This document shows, one piece after another, positions 46,073 through 54,026 of a stretch of DNA of 64,000 bases. This DNA comes from Candidatus Rubrivivax defluviihabitans (GTDB lineage: Bacteria; Pseudomonadota; Gammaproteobacteria; Burkholderiales; Burkholderiaceae_C), in the NCBI GenBank assembly GCA_016709385.1, contig JADJMW010000013.1:62001-126000 (forward strand). Reading direction: 5' to 3'. The notes below the pieces were generated by a model. The model saw only the letters and a list, made by a program, of their open reading frames with translations. It did no database searches and was not told where the DNA came from. Every line of letters starts with the position of its first letter. The first letter of the stretch is position 1. The translations under genes were made by a program, and so were the position numbers.

Positions 46073-46306
46073 ATGACCGAGCGCCACGCCTCGCTGTTCC
46101 GCAACGGCCGCAACCAGGCGGTAAGGATCCCGCGCGAGTTCGAGATGGAAGGCACCGAGGTGCTGATGCGCAAGGAGGGCGATCGCCTGATCCTCGAGCC
46201 CATCCGCAAGAACCGCTTGCTGGACCTGCTGGCGTCCTGGCAACCCCTCGACGAGGGCCTGCCCGAAGTCGAGGACCTTCCGCCACAGACCCGGGACGCG
46301 CTCTGA
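46073..46306 (+). CDS. vapB: VapB-type antitoxin (AbrB/SpoVT fold)
   Basis: This 77-residue protein has the swapped-hairpin AbrB motif SLFRNGRNQAVRIPREFE, followed by EVLMRKEGDRLILEPI and a C-terminal tail that would wrap the toxin. It neutralises VapC and binds its own promoter. The ATG at 46073 has a GGAGG ribosome site (46062-46066); longer in-frame starts cross the inverted repeat and are rejected. Its stop overlaps the vapC start by one base (TGATG). The pair sits between the dehydrogenase operon and the CheB-PAS gene. Confidence 0.92.
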   Translation: MTERHASLFRNGRNQAVRIPREFEMEGTEVLMRKEGDRLILEPIRKNRLLDLLASWQPLDEGLPEVEDLPPQTRDAL

Positions 46307-46722
46307 TGGCCGAGCCCGCCTGGATGCTGGACACGAATACGCTGTCCGATCTGATCCGCAACCCCCGCGGCGCACTCGTTCAGCGCCTGAGTCAGATCGA
46401 ACCCGACTCGGTCTGCACCAGCATCGTGGTGGCCTGCGAACTGCGTTTCGGCGCCAGGCGCAAAGGATCGGAGACGCTGACACTGCGCGTCGAGCAGCTG
46501 CTCGCGTCCCTGGCGGTGCTGCCGTTCGGCGAGCCCGCCGACCGGCACTATGCAGACATTCGTACCGTCCTGGAGCGTGCCGGCACGCCCATCGGCAGCC
46601 ACGACCTGTTCATTGCCGCGCATGCCCGTTCGCTTGGCCTGACGCTGGTGACGCACAACATGCGCGAGTTCGAGCGCGTGCCGGGCCTGCGCCGGGAAGA
46701 CTGGTTGTCGGCAACGGCCTGA
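46306..46722 (+). CDS. vapC: VapC-type PIN-domain ribonuclease toxin
   Basis: This 138-residue PIN-domain RNase has the acidic active site: Asp9 in WMLDTNTLSDL, a Glu in TSIVVACELRFGA, and Asp residues in GSHDLFIAAHA with the closing THNMREFERV. VapC toxins cleave tRNA or rRNA when free of VapB. It is coupled to vapB by the overlapping stop and start. The motifs suggest the VapC family that cleaves initiator tRNA-fMet in enterobacteria, but the target here is unproven. Confidence 0.92.
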   Translation: MAEPAWMLDTNTLSDLIRNPRGALVQRLSQIEPDSVCTSIVVACELRFGARRKGSETLTLRVEQLLASLAVLPFGEPADRHYADIRTVLERAGTPIGSHDLFIAAHARSLGLTLVTHNMREFERVPGLRREDWLSATA

Positions 46723-46835
46723 AGCTCCCACTCCGACTCTTGCACCCAGGCCGTCGCACGGCGGCCCATGCAAGCCAGCCTCGCTCGTTCGGGCCTTCGG
46801 GAATGCCTGCCTCGAGTTGCGCCTCTCGCCGCCCT

Positions 46836-47735
46836 TCAACCCCCGGCGCGCAACCTCGCTTCCAGTTCCTTGGTCGCGGTGATGTCCACGAAGGTGATCA
46901 CCGCGCCCTGGATCACGTCGTCGTGCGTGCGGTAGGGCATCACGCGCACGGCGTACCAGTGGCCGTCGCGGCTGTGGATCTGCTTTTCGCTCACGACCAG
47001 GGTGCGCAGCATCTCCTGCACGTCGGCCTGCAGGTCGGCGTATTCGAGCTGGCTCGTCAGATCGCCCAGCGGCCGGCCGATGTCGCTGTCGCGCAGCGCG
47101 ATGATCTTGCGCGCCTTCTCGGTGAAGTGCCGCACGTTGAGTTCGTTGTCCAGGAACAGCGTGGCGATGTCGGTGCTGTTGAGCAGGTTGCGCATGTCGC
47201 TCTGCGCCAGCATCTCGCCCGGGGCGCAGACGATGTCCACGCAGCCCGCCGCCAGCGCGCTGCGCGGCATGGAGTCGAACTGCGCGCTTTCCGGCGCCTG
47301 CGCCAGGGCCAGGCCGCCGGTCGCCTTGATCGCCTTCAGCCCCACCGTGCCGTCGGCTCCCATGCCCGAAAGCACCACGCCGACGGCGTGCTCCTGCTGC
47401 TCGCTGGCGATGGATTCGAACAGTTCGTCGATGGGCCGGCGCAGGCCGCGCGGCTGCTCCGGGGCCGTGAGGTGCAGCATGCCGCCCGTCAACGTGAGTG
47501 CGCGGTTGGGTGGAATCACGTAGACGGCATGCGGAGCGATGCGCAGGCGCTCGGTGGCTTCGCGCACCGGCATGGGCGTGGCGCGCTGCAGCAGTTGCGC
47601 CAGCATGGCCTTCTGCGTCGGGTCCAGGTGCTGCACCACCAGGTCGGCCAGGCCGCTGGCGGGCGGCACCTGGGCCGGAAACTCCTCCAGCGCCTCCAGT
47701 CCGCCGGCCGAGGCGCCGATGCCGACCACGCGCAC
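46836..47735 (-). CDS. CheB methylesterase-PAS protein lacking the CheR domain
   Basis: The roughly 299-residue product has a complete CheB methylesterase domain (about 1-190): Ser9 in GIGASAGG, His36 in VVQHLDP, Asp in SGMGADGTVG. A PAS domain of the CheR-linked type follows directly (NLLNSTDIATLFLDNELNVRHFTEKA to GAVITFVDITATKELEARL). In relatives a CheR methyltransferase and often a kinase lie between or after these; both are absent, so this looks like a derived deletion form. The start is GTG 47735; a GTG at 47891 would cross the regulator-type site. Role in two-component signalling is inferred. Confidence 0.75.
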   Translation of the reverse strand: MRVVGIGASAGGLEALEEFPAQVPPASGLADLVVQHLDPTQKAMLAQLLQRATPMPVREATERLRIAPHAVYVIPPNRALTLTGGMLHLTAPEQPRGLRRPIDELFESIASEQQEHAVGVVLSGMGADGTVGLKAIKATGGLALAQAPESAQFDSMPRSALAAGCVDIVCAPGEMLAQSDMRNLLNSTDIATLFLDNELNVRHFTEKARKIIALRDSDIGRPLGDLTSQLEYADLQADVQEMLRTLVVSEKQIHSRDGHWYAVRVMPYRTHDDVIQGAVITFVDITATKELEARLRAGG

Positions 47736-47846
47736 GGCCTGCGCAACTGCCCCGGCGCGGCGGGCTGGCGGGGTGGCTTGGGCGGGCCTGGTCCTGGAAT
47801 GTACCGCCGCGCCTCGCGTTGCCGCCGGCCTTGTCTGCCCCCTGAT

Positions 47847-47860
47847 TTGCGCATGCTCAA
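47847..47860. promoter_or_regulatory. Crp/Fnr-type site TTGCG-CATG-CTCAA
   Basis: It lies between the divergent CheB-PAS and diguanylate cyclase genes, 57 bases upstream of the cyclase start. It fits TTGMG-N4-CKCAA exactly. Confidence 0.6.
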
Positions 47861-47917
47861 ACGGCCGCACCGGTCGGGGCCTAGCATTCACAAAGATGGG
47901 TACAAGAAGGGAGATCG

Positions 47918-48880
47918 ATGTCTTCTGGAGAGGATGATCTGCAGGCACGCCTGCAACTGGCTGCAGCGGTGATCGAGCACACGCGGGAGGCGGTGATGGT
48001 GGCCGACGCACGCGGTCGTGTCGTCTCGGTCAACCCGGCCTTCGGCAGTCTCACCGGCTACACGTCGGCGCAGGCTATCGGCCGCCATGTGCGCTTTCTG
48101 GGGTCGATGCCGCAGGGCCGGACCGCCTTCGGCGAAATGTGGGCCGCCGTGCAGCGCAGCGGGCACTGGCAGGGTGAAGTCTGGCTGCGGCGCCGCAACC
48201 GCGAGAGCTTTCCGGCCTGGCAGACGGTCAGCGGCGTTCGCCACGGCCGGGCCTTGCACTACGTGACGCTGTTCTCCGATATCGGCCCGCTCAAGCAGGC
48301 CGAACAGAGGCTGCTGCACCTGGCCCATCACGACGCGCTGACCGGGCTGCCCAACCGCCTGCAATTCGAGAACGACCTGGCGCGGTCGCTGCAGCGCGCC
48401 TGGCGCCAGGGGCAGCAGATCGCGCTGCTGTTCATCGACCTGGACTGCTTCAAGCTCGTCAACGACACCCTCGGGCATGCGGCCGGAGACGAGTTGCTGC
48501 GCGTCGTCGCTGCGCGGCTGCGCTCCGCGGTGCGCGCCGAGGATGCCGTGGCACGCTTGGGCGGCGACGAATTCACCGTGGTGCTGGAAGAGGTGGACGG
48601 CGCCGCAGGCGCCGCGCTGGCGGCCGGCAAGTTGCTCCAAGCCATTGTCGCGCCCACGGTGCTGCAGGGGCGCGCGGTCAGCATCTCGGCCAGCATCGGC
48701 ATCGCCCTCTTCCCCGCCCACGGTGCCGACGCCGATGCACTGTTGCGTGCCGCCGACGCGGCAATGTACCGCGCCAAGCGCCAGGGTCGCCGCCACTGCG
48801 TGCTGGCCGAAGCCGGGCCCGGCGGAGCCGGTCGGCGCGGCGGCATGGCCGCCGTCGCCGCGGCACGGGTGTTCAGCTGA
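47918..48880 (+). CDS. PAS-GGDEF diguanylate cyclase
   Basis: This 320-residue protein has a PAS domain (IEHTREAVMVADARGRVVSVN, about 18-125) and a GGDEF domain. The cyclase motif is intact (ARLGGDEFTVVLEE) with DALTGLPNRLQFE at its start and SIGIALFP, so it should make cyclic di-GMP. No EAL domain is present. PAS may sense redox or small ligands. The start follows the site at 47847, tying it to the Crp/Fnr regulon. Its 3' end overlaps the convergent response-regulator gene by 8 bases. Confidence 0.92.
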   Translation: MSSGEDDLQARLQLAAAVIEHTREAVMVADARGRVVSVNPAFGSLTGYTSAQAIGRHVRFLGSMPQGRTAFGEMWAAVQRSGHWQGEVWLRRRNRESFPAWQTVSGVRHGRALHYVTLFSDIGPLKQAEQRLLHLAHHDALTGLPNRLQFENDLARSLQRAWRQGQQIALLFIDLDCFKLVNDTLGHAAGDELLRVVAARLRSAVRAEDAVARLGGDEFTVVLEEVDGAAGAALAAGKLLQAIVAPTVLQGRAVSISASIGIALFPAHGADADALLRAADAAMYRAKRQGRRHCVLAEAGPGGAGRRGGMAAVAAARVFS

Positions 48881-49601
48881 GCGCGCCGGGGCGGGTGCTG
48901 GCCGGGCCGTCCGCCGGTTCGCCGTCCCAGCCGGCCGGCGGTTCCTCGCCGTGCAGCCGGTGTTCCATGCCGTAGCGGATGAGGGCCGCGGTGCTGTCGA
49001 GTTGCAGCTTGTCCATGATGCGCGTCTTGTGCGTGCTGATGGTCTTCACCGACAGATTCAGCGCCTGCGCGATGTCGGTCGAGCGCTGGCCGGCGACGAT
49101 GCCCCGCAGCACCTCGAGTTCGCGGTTGGAGAGCCTGGCATGGCGCGGCACCTCGACGCTGCCGTTGAGCTGCTGCACCACGCGCTCGGCCAGGCTGATG
49201 GTGACGTAGGCGCCGCCCTGCAGCACCTTGCGCACGGCGGCCAGCAGTTCGGCGGCGGCGCTGTCCTTGGTGACGTAGCCGTTGGCGCCGGCCTTGAACG
49301 CGCGCAGTGCATATTCCTCCTCGGCGTGCATGCTCAGCACCAGTACCGGCAGGGCCGGAAATTCGGCGCGGATGCGGCGGATGAGTTCCAGCCCGCTCAT
49401 GCCCGGCATGGAGATGTCGACGATGGCGAGGTCGAAATGCGCGCGGCGCAGGCTGTCCAGCGCCTGGAAACCCGAGCTCTCCTCGGTGATGGCCCAGCCT
49501 TCGGGCGTGGCTTCCAGGATGCGCTTGAGGCCTTCGCGCACGATGGTGTGGTCGTCGACCAGCAACAGGTGAGGGCCGGGCAGGGGCGGGGCGGTGGTCA
49601 T
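48873..49601 (-). CDS. NarL/FixJ-family response regulator
   Basis: This 242-residue regulator has a receiver domain with VDDHTIVREGLKRI, phospho-acceptor Asp62 in LAIVDISMPGMSG and Lys in YVTKDS. A C-terminal LuxR-type HTH follows (LSNRELEVLRGIVAGQRSTDIAQALNLSVKTISTHKTRIM). The start at 49601 overlaps the kinase stop (ATGA), so kinase and regulator are one operon. Targets cannot be read, but the pair sits within the stress regulon and could feed into it. Confidence 0.94.
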   Translation of the reverse strand: MTTAPPLPGPHLLLVDDHTIVREGLKRILEATPEGWAITEESSGFQALDSLRRAHFDLAIVDISMPGMSGLELIRRIRAEFPALPVLVLSMHAEEEYALRAFKAGANGYVTKDSAAAELLAAVRKVLQGGAYVTISLAERVVQQLNGSVEVPRHARLSNRELEVLRGIVAGQRSTDIAQALNLSVKTISTHKTRIMDKLQLDSTAALIRYGMEHRLHGEEPPAGWDGEPADGPASTRPGALS

Positions 49602-51103
49602 CGCGGGGTACGGGTCGGTTCTTCGCCGCCACCGACGCTGCCGGCGGCCTGCAGCGGCAGCCGCACCGTGAGCCGGCCGCCGCCGCCGGGTGGATTGTCC
49701 ACCTCGAGCCGGCCGCCCAGCATGTAGGCGCGTTCGCGAATGCCCAGCAGGCCGTAACGGCCCTCGTTGTGCTGCAGGTCGGCGGGGAAGCCGACGCCGT
49801 TGTCGCGCACGGTGAGCACGAGCTCGCCGCCTTCCTGGCGCATCTCGATGTTCACTTCGGTCGCGCGCGCGTGGCGCGCCACGTTCGTCAGCGCCTCCTG
49901 AACCATGCGGTAGAGCGCGATGGCCGCGCCCTGGGTTACCGGCGGGTCTTCCTCGCTCAGGCGCACGGTGATTTCCATGTCGAGCCGGCGCGCGGCGTCG
50001 CGCGCCAGCCACTCGATGGCGGCGTTCAGCCCCAGGTCGTCGAGCATCATGGGCCGCAGGTCGGCGGCGATGCGGCGCACCGAGGCCACGGTGTCGTCGA
50101 TCATCTCCAGCATGTTGGCGATGCGCGTCTCGTCGGAGCGCGGGCCCTTTGCCGACGCCAGGCTGGACAGCTCCATCTTCAGCGCCGTGAGCCGCTGGCC
50201 CAGCTCGTCGTGCAGTTCGCGCGCGATGCGCCGTCGCTCCTCCTCGCGCGCCTCCACCACGCTGGCCGAGAGGCGGCGCAGTGCCTCGCGGTGGCGCGTC
50301 TGCTCGCGCACCAGCTGCTGGCGCTGCGTGACGTCGGTGATGACCATCTGCATGACGCTGCGGCCGTGGTCGGGCAGCCCGGCGGCGGCGATCTCGACCT
50401 CGCGCGAGGCGCCGTCGAACCGCGCGATGGAACCCGCCACCACCGGCGGCGCCGCGCCCGCCACCGCGGTGACCATCTGCTCGCGCAGTGCCGCGTGCGA
50501 TTCGGGGCGCAGCAGCGTGAACACCGAACGGCCGACGAGGTGGTCGCCAGGGCGCACGCCGAAAAGTTCGAAGGCGGCGCGGTTGGCGAAGGCCACGTGG
50601 TCGCCGTCGGTGATCCACATCGCCACCGGTGACAGGTCCAGCACGGTGCGGAAGCGTTTGCCGAGCGCTTCCACTTCGTCGTGCAATGCCTGTTCCTGGC
50701 TCATGTCGCGCAGCAGGGCCACGAAAAAGGGTCGCAGTTCGCCGTCGATGGCCAGTTCGATGCGCGAGATGGTGGCGTCGGCCGGAAACTCCTGCCCGTC
50801 GGAGCGAAGTCCCGTGATCGGACGCCGCGTGCGCATCGGTCGCTCGATGGTGCCCGAGTCCTGGAACTCGCGCACATGCGCTTCGTGGGTGGCCCGCGCC
50901 GGCGCCGGGATCAGGCAGGCCAGCGGCTGGCCCAGTACGCTGGCCGGCGAGCACAGGAACATGCGCTGTGCCGCCGGATTCAGGGCTACGATGCGCTGCT
51001 GCTGGTCGACGACCACGATCGCCTCGCTGGCAGCGTGGGCAATCACACCCAGCGGCAGTTCGAAGAGGTTGGCCGAAAGGCCGGTGGGCAGCGATTCGCT
51101 CAT
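49598..51103 (-). CDS. PAS-domain sensor histidine kinase (HisKA_3, NarX/DegS-like)
   Basis: This 501-residue kinase has two PAS domains (IVVVDQQQRIVALNPAAQRMF, about 35-155, and VAMWITDGDHVAFANRAAFELFG, about 175-290). A HisKA_3 dimerisation helix with the phospho-acceptor His in RRRIARELHDELGQRL and a HATPase domain (DNGVGF, GLLGIRERA) follow. There are no transmembrane segments, so sensing is cytoplasmic. It feeds the response regulator downstream. A near-match to the regulator site (51172-51185) lies 68 bases upstream of ATG 51103. Confidence 0.92.
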   Translation of the reverse strand: MSESLPTGLSANLFELPLGVIAHAASEAIVVVDQQQRIVALNPAAQRMFLCSPASVLGQPLACLIPAPARATHEAHVREFQDSGTIERPMRTRRPITGLRSDGQEFPADATISRIELAIDGELRPFFVALLRDMSQEQALHDEVEALGKRFRTVLDLSPVAMWITDGDHVAFANRAAFELFGVRPGDHLVGRSVFTLLRPESHAALREQMVTAVAGAAPPVVAGSIARFDGASREVEIAAAGLPDHGRSVMQMVITDVTQRQQLVREQTRHREALRRLSASVVEAREEERRRIARELHDELGQRLTALKMELSSLASAKGPRSDETRIANMLEMIDDTVASVRRIAADLRPMMLDDLGLNAAIEWLARDAARRLDMEITVRLSEEDPPVTQGAAIALYRMVQEALTNVARHARATEVNIEMRQEGGELVLTVRDNGVGFPADLQHNEGRYGLLGIRERAYMLGGRLEVDNPPGGGGRLTVRLPLQAAGSVGGGEEPTRTPR

Positions 51104-51171
51104 GTCACGAAACAGTGCCACGATTCTAGGCCGTGGGCCTGCGTGCACGCGGCAGACGATCGACAAGGGAA

Positions 51172-51185
51172 TTGCGCATGCTCAG
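51172..51185. promoter_or_regulatory. Crp/Fnr-type site TTGCG-CATG-CTCAG (one mismatch)
   Basis: It lies between the divergent sensor-kinase and flavodoxin genes, 68 bases upstream of the kinase and 162 bases upstream of flavodoxin. It differs from TTGMG-N4-CKCAA only in the last base. Confidence 0.45.
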
Positions 51186-51347
51186 CCAGCGTGGCTGGCG
51201 GCGCCGGCAGCATGGAAAGCCCGGGCCACACCATCACGACATGCGTGCACAGCGATCCCGACCCAGAAGGCGCCGTTCCTCGGCGCCAGTTGTGTGGGTC
51301 TGCCTGGGCAGGCCGGGACCGGGTCACCCGCCTTCGGAGACGCCAAC

Positions 51348-51875
51348 GTGAGCCGCATCCTCGTCGTCTGCTATTCGCGCTGCGGCACCACGCTGGAAGT
51401 GGCGACCCGCATTGCCGAGCGTTGCGGGGCCGACCTGGAGCTCATCAAGGACAAGACCCCGCGCGACGGCTTCCTGGGTTGGCTGCGCTCGGCCTTCGAG
51501 GCCCGGATGCGCCGGCAGCCGTGGATCCAGCCACCGCGGCGGGCGGTGGGCGACTATGCGCTGGTGATCGTCGGCACGCCGGTCTGGGCCGGCCGCATGG
51601 CGAGCCCGGTGCGCAGCTACCTGGCGCGCCAGCAGGGGCGGCTGCGGCGCGTGGCCTTGTTCTGCACCCATGGCAGCGGGAGCGGCGAGAAGGTGCTGGC
51701 CGAGATGGAAGCCTTGTGCGGCCGGCGACCGCGCGCCACGTTGTCGCTGGCGTCCCGCAACCTGGCCACGCTGGGGCACGACCCGGAACTGGAACGCTTC
51801 GTCAGCCGAGTTTTGGGCGACCACGATGCACCGACGACCTCGGGCGCACCGCTGTCGGATCGTGGCGGGCTGTAG
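51348..51875 (+). CDS. Flavodoxin-family protein
   Basis: This 175-residue protein has the FMN-binding loop of long-chain flavodoxins, VVCYSRCGTTLEVATRIAE (S/TxxGT type), and the second loop VIVGTPVWAGRMASPVRSYL with FCTHGSGSGEK. It is likely a flavodoxin or WrbA-like electron carrier or reductase. The GTG at 51348 is the only fitting start. The gene converges on the Hsp20 gene, with 30 bases between the stops. Confidence 0.82.
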   Translation: MSRILVVCYSRCGTTLEVATRIAERCGADLELIKDKTPRDGFLGWLRSAFEARMRRQPWIQPPRRAVGDYALVIVGTPVWAGRMASPVRSYLARQQGRLRRVALFCTHGSGSGEKVLAEMEALCGRRPRATLSLASRNLATLGHDPELERFVSRVLGDHDAPTTSGAPLSDRGGL

Positions 51876-51905
51876 CCACAGTCACCGCCAAGGCCGGCCG
51901 CGCGC

Positions 51906-52325
51906 CTATTGCACCGACAGACGCTTCTTCGACCCGGCCGCCTTCTTCGGCAGCGTCAGCGAGAGCACACCGTTCTCGTACTTCGCTTCGGCCTCGGCCT
52001 CGTTCACCGGGCAGGCCAGCGTGAAGCTGCGGCTGGCATAGCCTTCCTGCCTCTCGCGGCGCAGCACACGGCCTTCCTTCTTCTCTTCCTTTTCCTTCTT
52101 CACCTCGGCGCTGATGGTGACCGTGTTGCCGTCCACGCGCACGTCGATATCTTCCTTGCGCACGCCGGGGATTTCGGCCTTCACCGTGTAGCTGGTGTCG
52201 AGTTCGTGGAGGTCGAGCTTGATGCGCGGCGTTTCCATGGCTTCCATGCGCCACGGCCTCATCAGGCTGCGGAAAGTGTCCTCGAAGGGATCGACAGCCA
52301 GCGGATCGAACAGTCGGAGTTCGTT
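51906..52325 (-). CDS. Hsp20/alpha-crystallin small heat-shock protein
   Basis: This 139-residue small chaperone has the alpha-crystallin domain (IKLDLHELDTSYTVKAEIPG through ENGVLSLTLPKK) and a C-terminal tail KKRLSVQ. Such proteins hold unfolding proteins and are induced by heat and starvation. It begins at ATG 52325; an FNR-like palindrome is centred 110 bases upstream (52429-52442) inside the 3' end of the capA gene. It therefore likely belongs to the proposed regulon. Confidence 0.93.
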   Translation of the reverse strand, partial: NELRLFDPLAVDPFEDTFRSLMRPWRMEAMETPRIKLDLHELDTSYTVKAEIPGVRKEDIDVRVDGNTVTISAEVKKEKEEKKEGRVLRRERQEGYASRSFTLACPVNEAEAEAKYENGVLSLTLPKKAAGSKKRLSVQ

Positions 52326-52428
52326 CATTGCAGTTCTCCCACAGATGGATTCGACCGCGATTGGCAGATGAAATACATCCCATCTGTCCGGTCGATCGAG
52401 ATAATGCAACGCGTCGCGGCCGAAGTGA

Positions 52429-52442
52429 TTGAGCGCGCTCAA
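52429..52442. promoter_or_regulatory. Crp/Fnr-type site TTGAG-CGCG-CTCAA, perfect palindrome
   Basis: A 14-base perfect palindrome overlapping the capA stop codon, 103 bases upstream of the hsp20 start. It is a full match to TTGMG-N4-CKCAA. Confidence 0.62.
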
Positions 52443-53581
52443 ATTCCAGATGCCTGGGTCTGCCGCTGCTGCCATTGCAGCGCCCAGCCGCTGCCGCCGG
52501 GCAGGGCCGTGACCTGCGTGCCCAGGGAGCGCCCACCCCGGTTGAACAGCCTCTCGACCCACAGCCGCGCCCGGGCGTCGGCCGCTTCCAGGCGCAGGCG
52601 GCGGATCTGCTTCGGCACGATCTCCAGCCGCTGCAGCGCACCGCCCCGCAACGCGATGGTGGCGAAGTAAAGGCAGCCGACGTCGCTGCGCAGGTCGCCA
52701 TGGGGGGTGATGCCTTCGTAGTCGTTGATGAGATCGCCGCAGCCGTACAGCACCAGCCGCCCGCGGTAGACCTCCGCCGCCAGCGGGTGGTGCGAAGAGT
52801 GGCCGTGCACCACGTCGGCGGCACCGAGTTCGATCAGCCGGTGCGCAAAGTCGCGGTGCGCGGCGGGAATGGTCTCGCCCCAGTTGGCGCCCCAGTGGAT
52901 GGAAACGACCACCGGCGCGCCGTTGCGGCGCTCGCTGGCCACCTCGGCGGCCAGGCGGTGCGCCGAGGCGTCCGAAAGATCGGGCAGCAGGGCCACGCCG
53001 GAATAGCGTTCGGTGGCGGCCCAGTCCGGCGGCACGCCGCTGCTCTCGGTGGCACAGGCGACGACCAGCACGCGACCCGTACCGCCGGCCAGCGGCAGCA
53101 CCGCCGGCGCCCAGGCAGCGGCTTCGTCGGCACCGGCGCCGGCGGTGTGCATGCCCGCGGCATGCAGCGTGTGCAGAGTCTCGGCCAAGCCCTCGCGGCC
53201 CCAGTCGAGCAGGTGGTTGTTGGCCAGCACGCAGCAGTCGATGCCCGCCGCCGTGAGGCAGGATGCGTTGGCCGGGTGCATGCGGTAGTGAATGCCCTTT
53301 TCGGCCCAGGCCTCGTCGCAGGTGGTGACCGCGGTTTCCAGGTTGACGATGCGCAGGTCCGGCGCCAGCCGCTCCATTTCGGCCAGCGCGTCGCCCCACA
53401 GATCCTCGCAGGCCAGCGCGTGCTCGATCGGCCCGCACTTGCTCTCGGCCAGCCGCACGTAGTCGCGTGCGTCGCGGATGTGCGGTTCATACAGCAGCGG
53501 CGATCCCGGATGCGGCAGCACCTGGTCGATGCCGCGGCCCGTCATGACGTCGCCCGTGAGCAGGATCTTCAGGGTGTCCAT
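52439..53581 (-). CDS. CapA-family (PGA_cap) metallophosphoesterase-like protein
   Basis: This 380-residue protein matches the CapA family: LLTGDVMTGRGIDQVL, IVNLETAVT, LANNHLLDWGREGL and VHGHSSHHPLAAEVYRGRLVLYGCGDLINDYEG. The family is named for the poly-gamma-glutamate synthesis protein CapA, but most members stand alone and their role is open; the metal-ligand pattern resembles metallophosphatases. No CapBC genes lie near, so polyglutamate synthesis is unlikely. ATG 53581 gives MDTLKILLTGD; a TTG at 53593 is possible. Confidence 0.88.
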   Translation of the reverse strand: MDTLKILLTGDVMTGRGIDQVLPHPGSPLLYEPHIRDARDYVRLAESKCGPIEHALACEDLWGDALAEMERLAPDLRIVNLETAVTTCDEAWAEKGIHYRMHPANASCLTAAGIDCCVLANNHLLDWGREGLAETLHTLHAAGMHTAGAGADEAAAWAPAVLPLAGGTGRVLVVACATESSGVPPDWAATERYSGVALLPDLSDASAHRLAAEVASERRNGAPVVVSIHWGANWGETIPAAHRDFAHRLIELGAADVVHGHSSHHPLAAEVYRGRLVLYGCGDLINDYEGITPHGDLRSDVGCLYFATIALRGGALQRLEIVPKQIRRLRLEAADARARLWVERLFNRGGRSLGTQVTALPGGSGWALQWQQRQTQASGI

Positions 53582-53651
53582 GACGTTGACCAACGCTGCC
53601 GTGTCATCCCTTGATGCATCGATGGCTGTGCACCACGACCCAGCCCTCGAG

Positions 53652-53819
53652 TCAGCGCGGCCCGCGGCGCTCGATCGCGATGCCCGCGAGTTCCAGCACC
53701 ACGCCCAGGGCGAAAGCGATCAACCCGTAATGCGCCGATGGGGCCAGCAGCAACAGCAAGCCCCCGGTGGCGATCAGCCCCAGAGCCAGCGTGCGACGAA
53801 GACGGCGGTTTCGAACCAC
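53652..53819 (-). CDS. Small two-helix membrane protein
   Basis: This 55-residue frame has basic N-terminus MVRNRRLRRTLA followed by two hydrophobic segments, LGLIATGGLLLLLAP and YGLIAFALGVVLELAGIA. No family is recognised. The start is GTG 53819, 35 bases from the FNR-like palindrome at 53854, which supports a real, regulated gene. It is upstream of capA on the same strand with 70 bases between them, so the two may be co-transcribed. Confidence 0.5.
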   Translation of the reverse strand: MVRNRRLRRTLALGLIATGGLLLLLAPSAHYGLIAFALGVVLELAGIAIERRGPR

Positions 53820-53853
53820 GGCATCAGTTTGCGCGCGCCTGCCTGCGGCGTGG

Positions 53854-53867
53854 TTGAGTGCACTCAA
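53854..53867. promoter_or_regulatory. Crp/Fnr-type site TTGAG-TGCA-CTCAA, perfect palindrome
   Basis: A 14-base perfect palindrome in the divergent region between the small membrane protein/capA and the PRPP-synthetase homologue. It is 34 bases upstream of the minus start and 159 bases upstream of the plus start. Confidence 0.63.
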
Positions 53868-54026
53868 CTCCCCGTGCCGCCGACCGGTGGAGACTTCGCC
53901 GCGAAGGGTGCAGGGGCCGCCGCTGCGGGAGGGTGGCAGGTTCGCCGCAGGGTGGGCCGGGCACCCGATGCAGGCCAGTCTGGCGCCGGCGCCGCAGCGG
54001 CGCCGCAGCAAGGGGAGTGCCCCGGC

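Noticed and set aside
47736..47891. GTG 47891 as start of the CheB-PAS gene
   Set aside because: It would cover the regulator-type site at 47847 and add a low-complexity Arg/Pro-rich stretch before the conserved VVGIGASAGG start.
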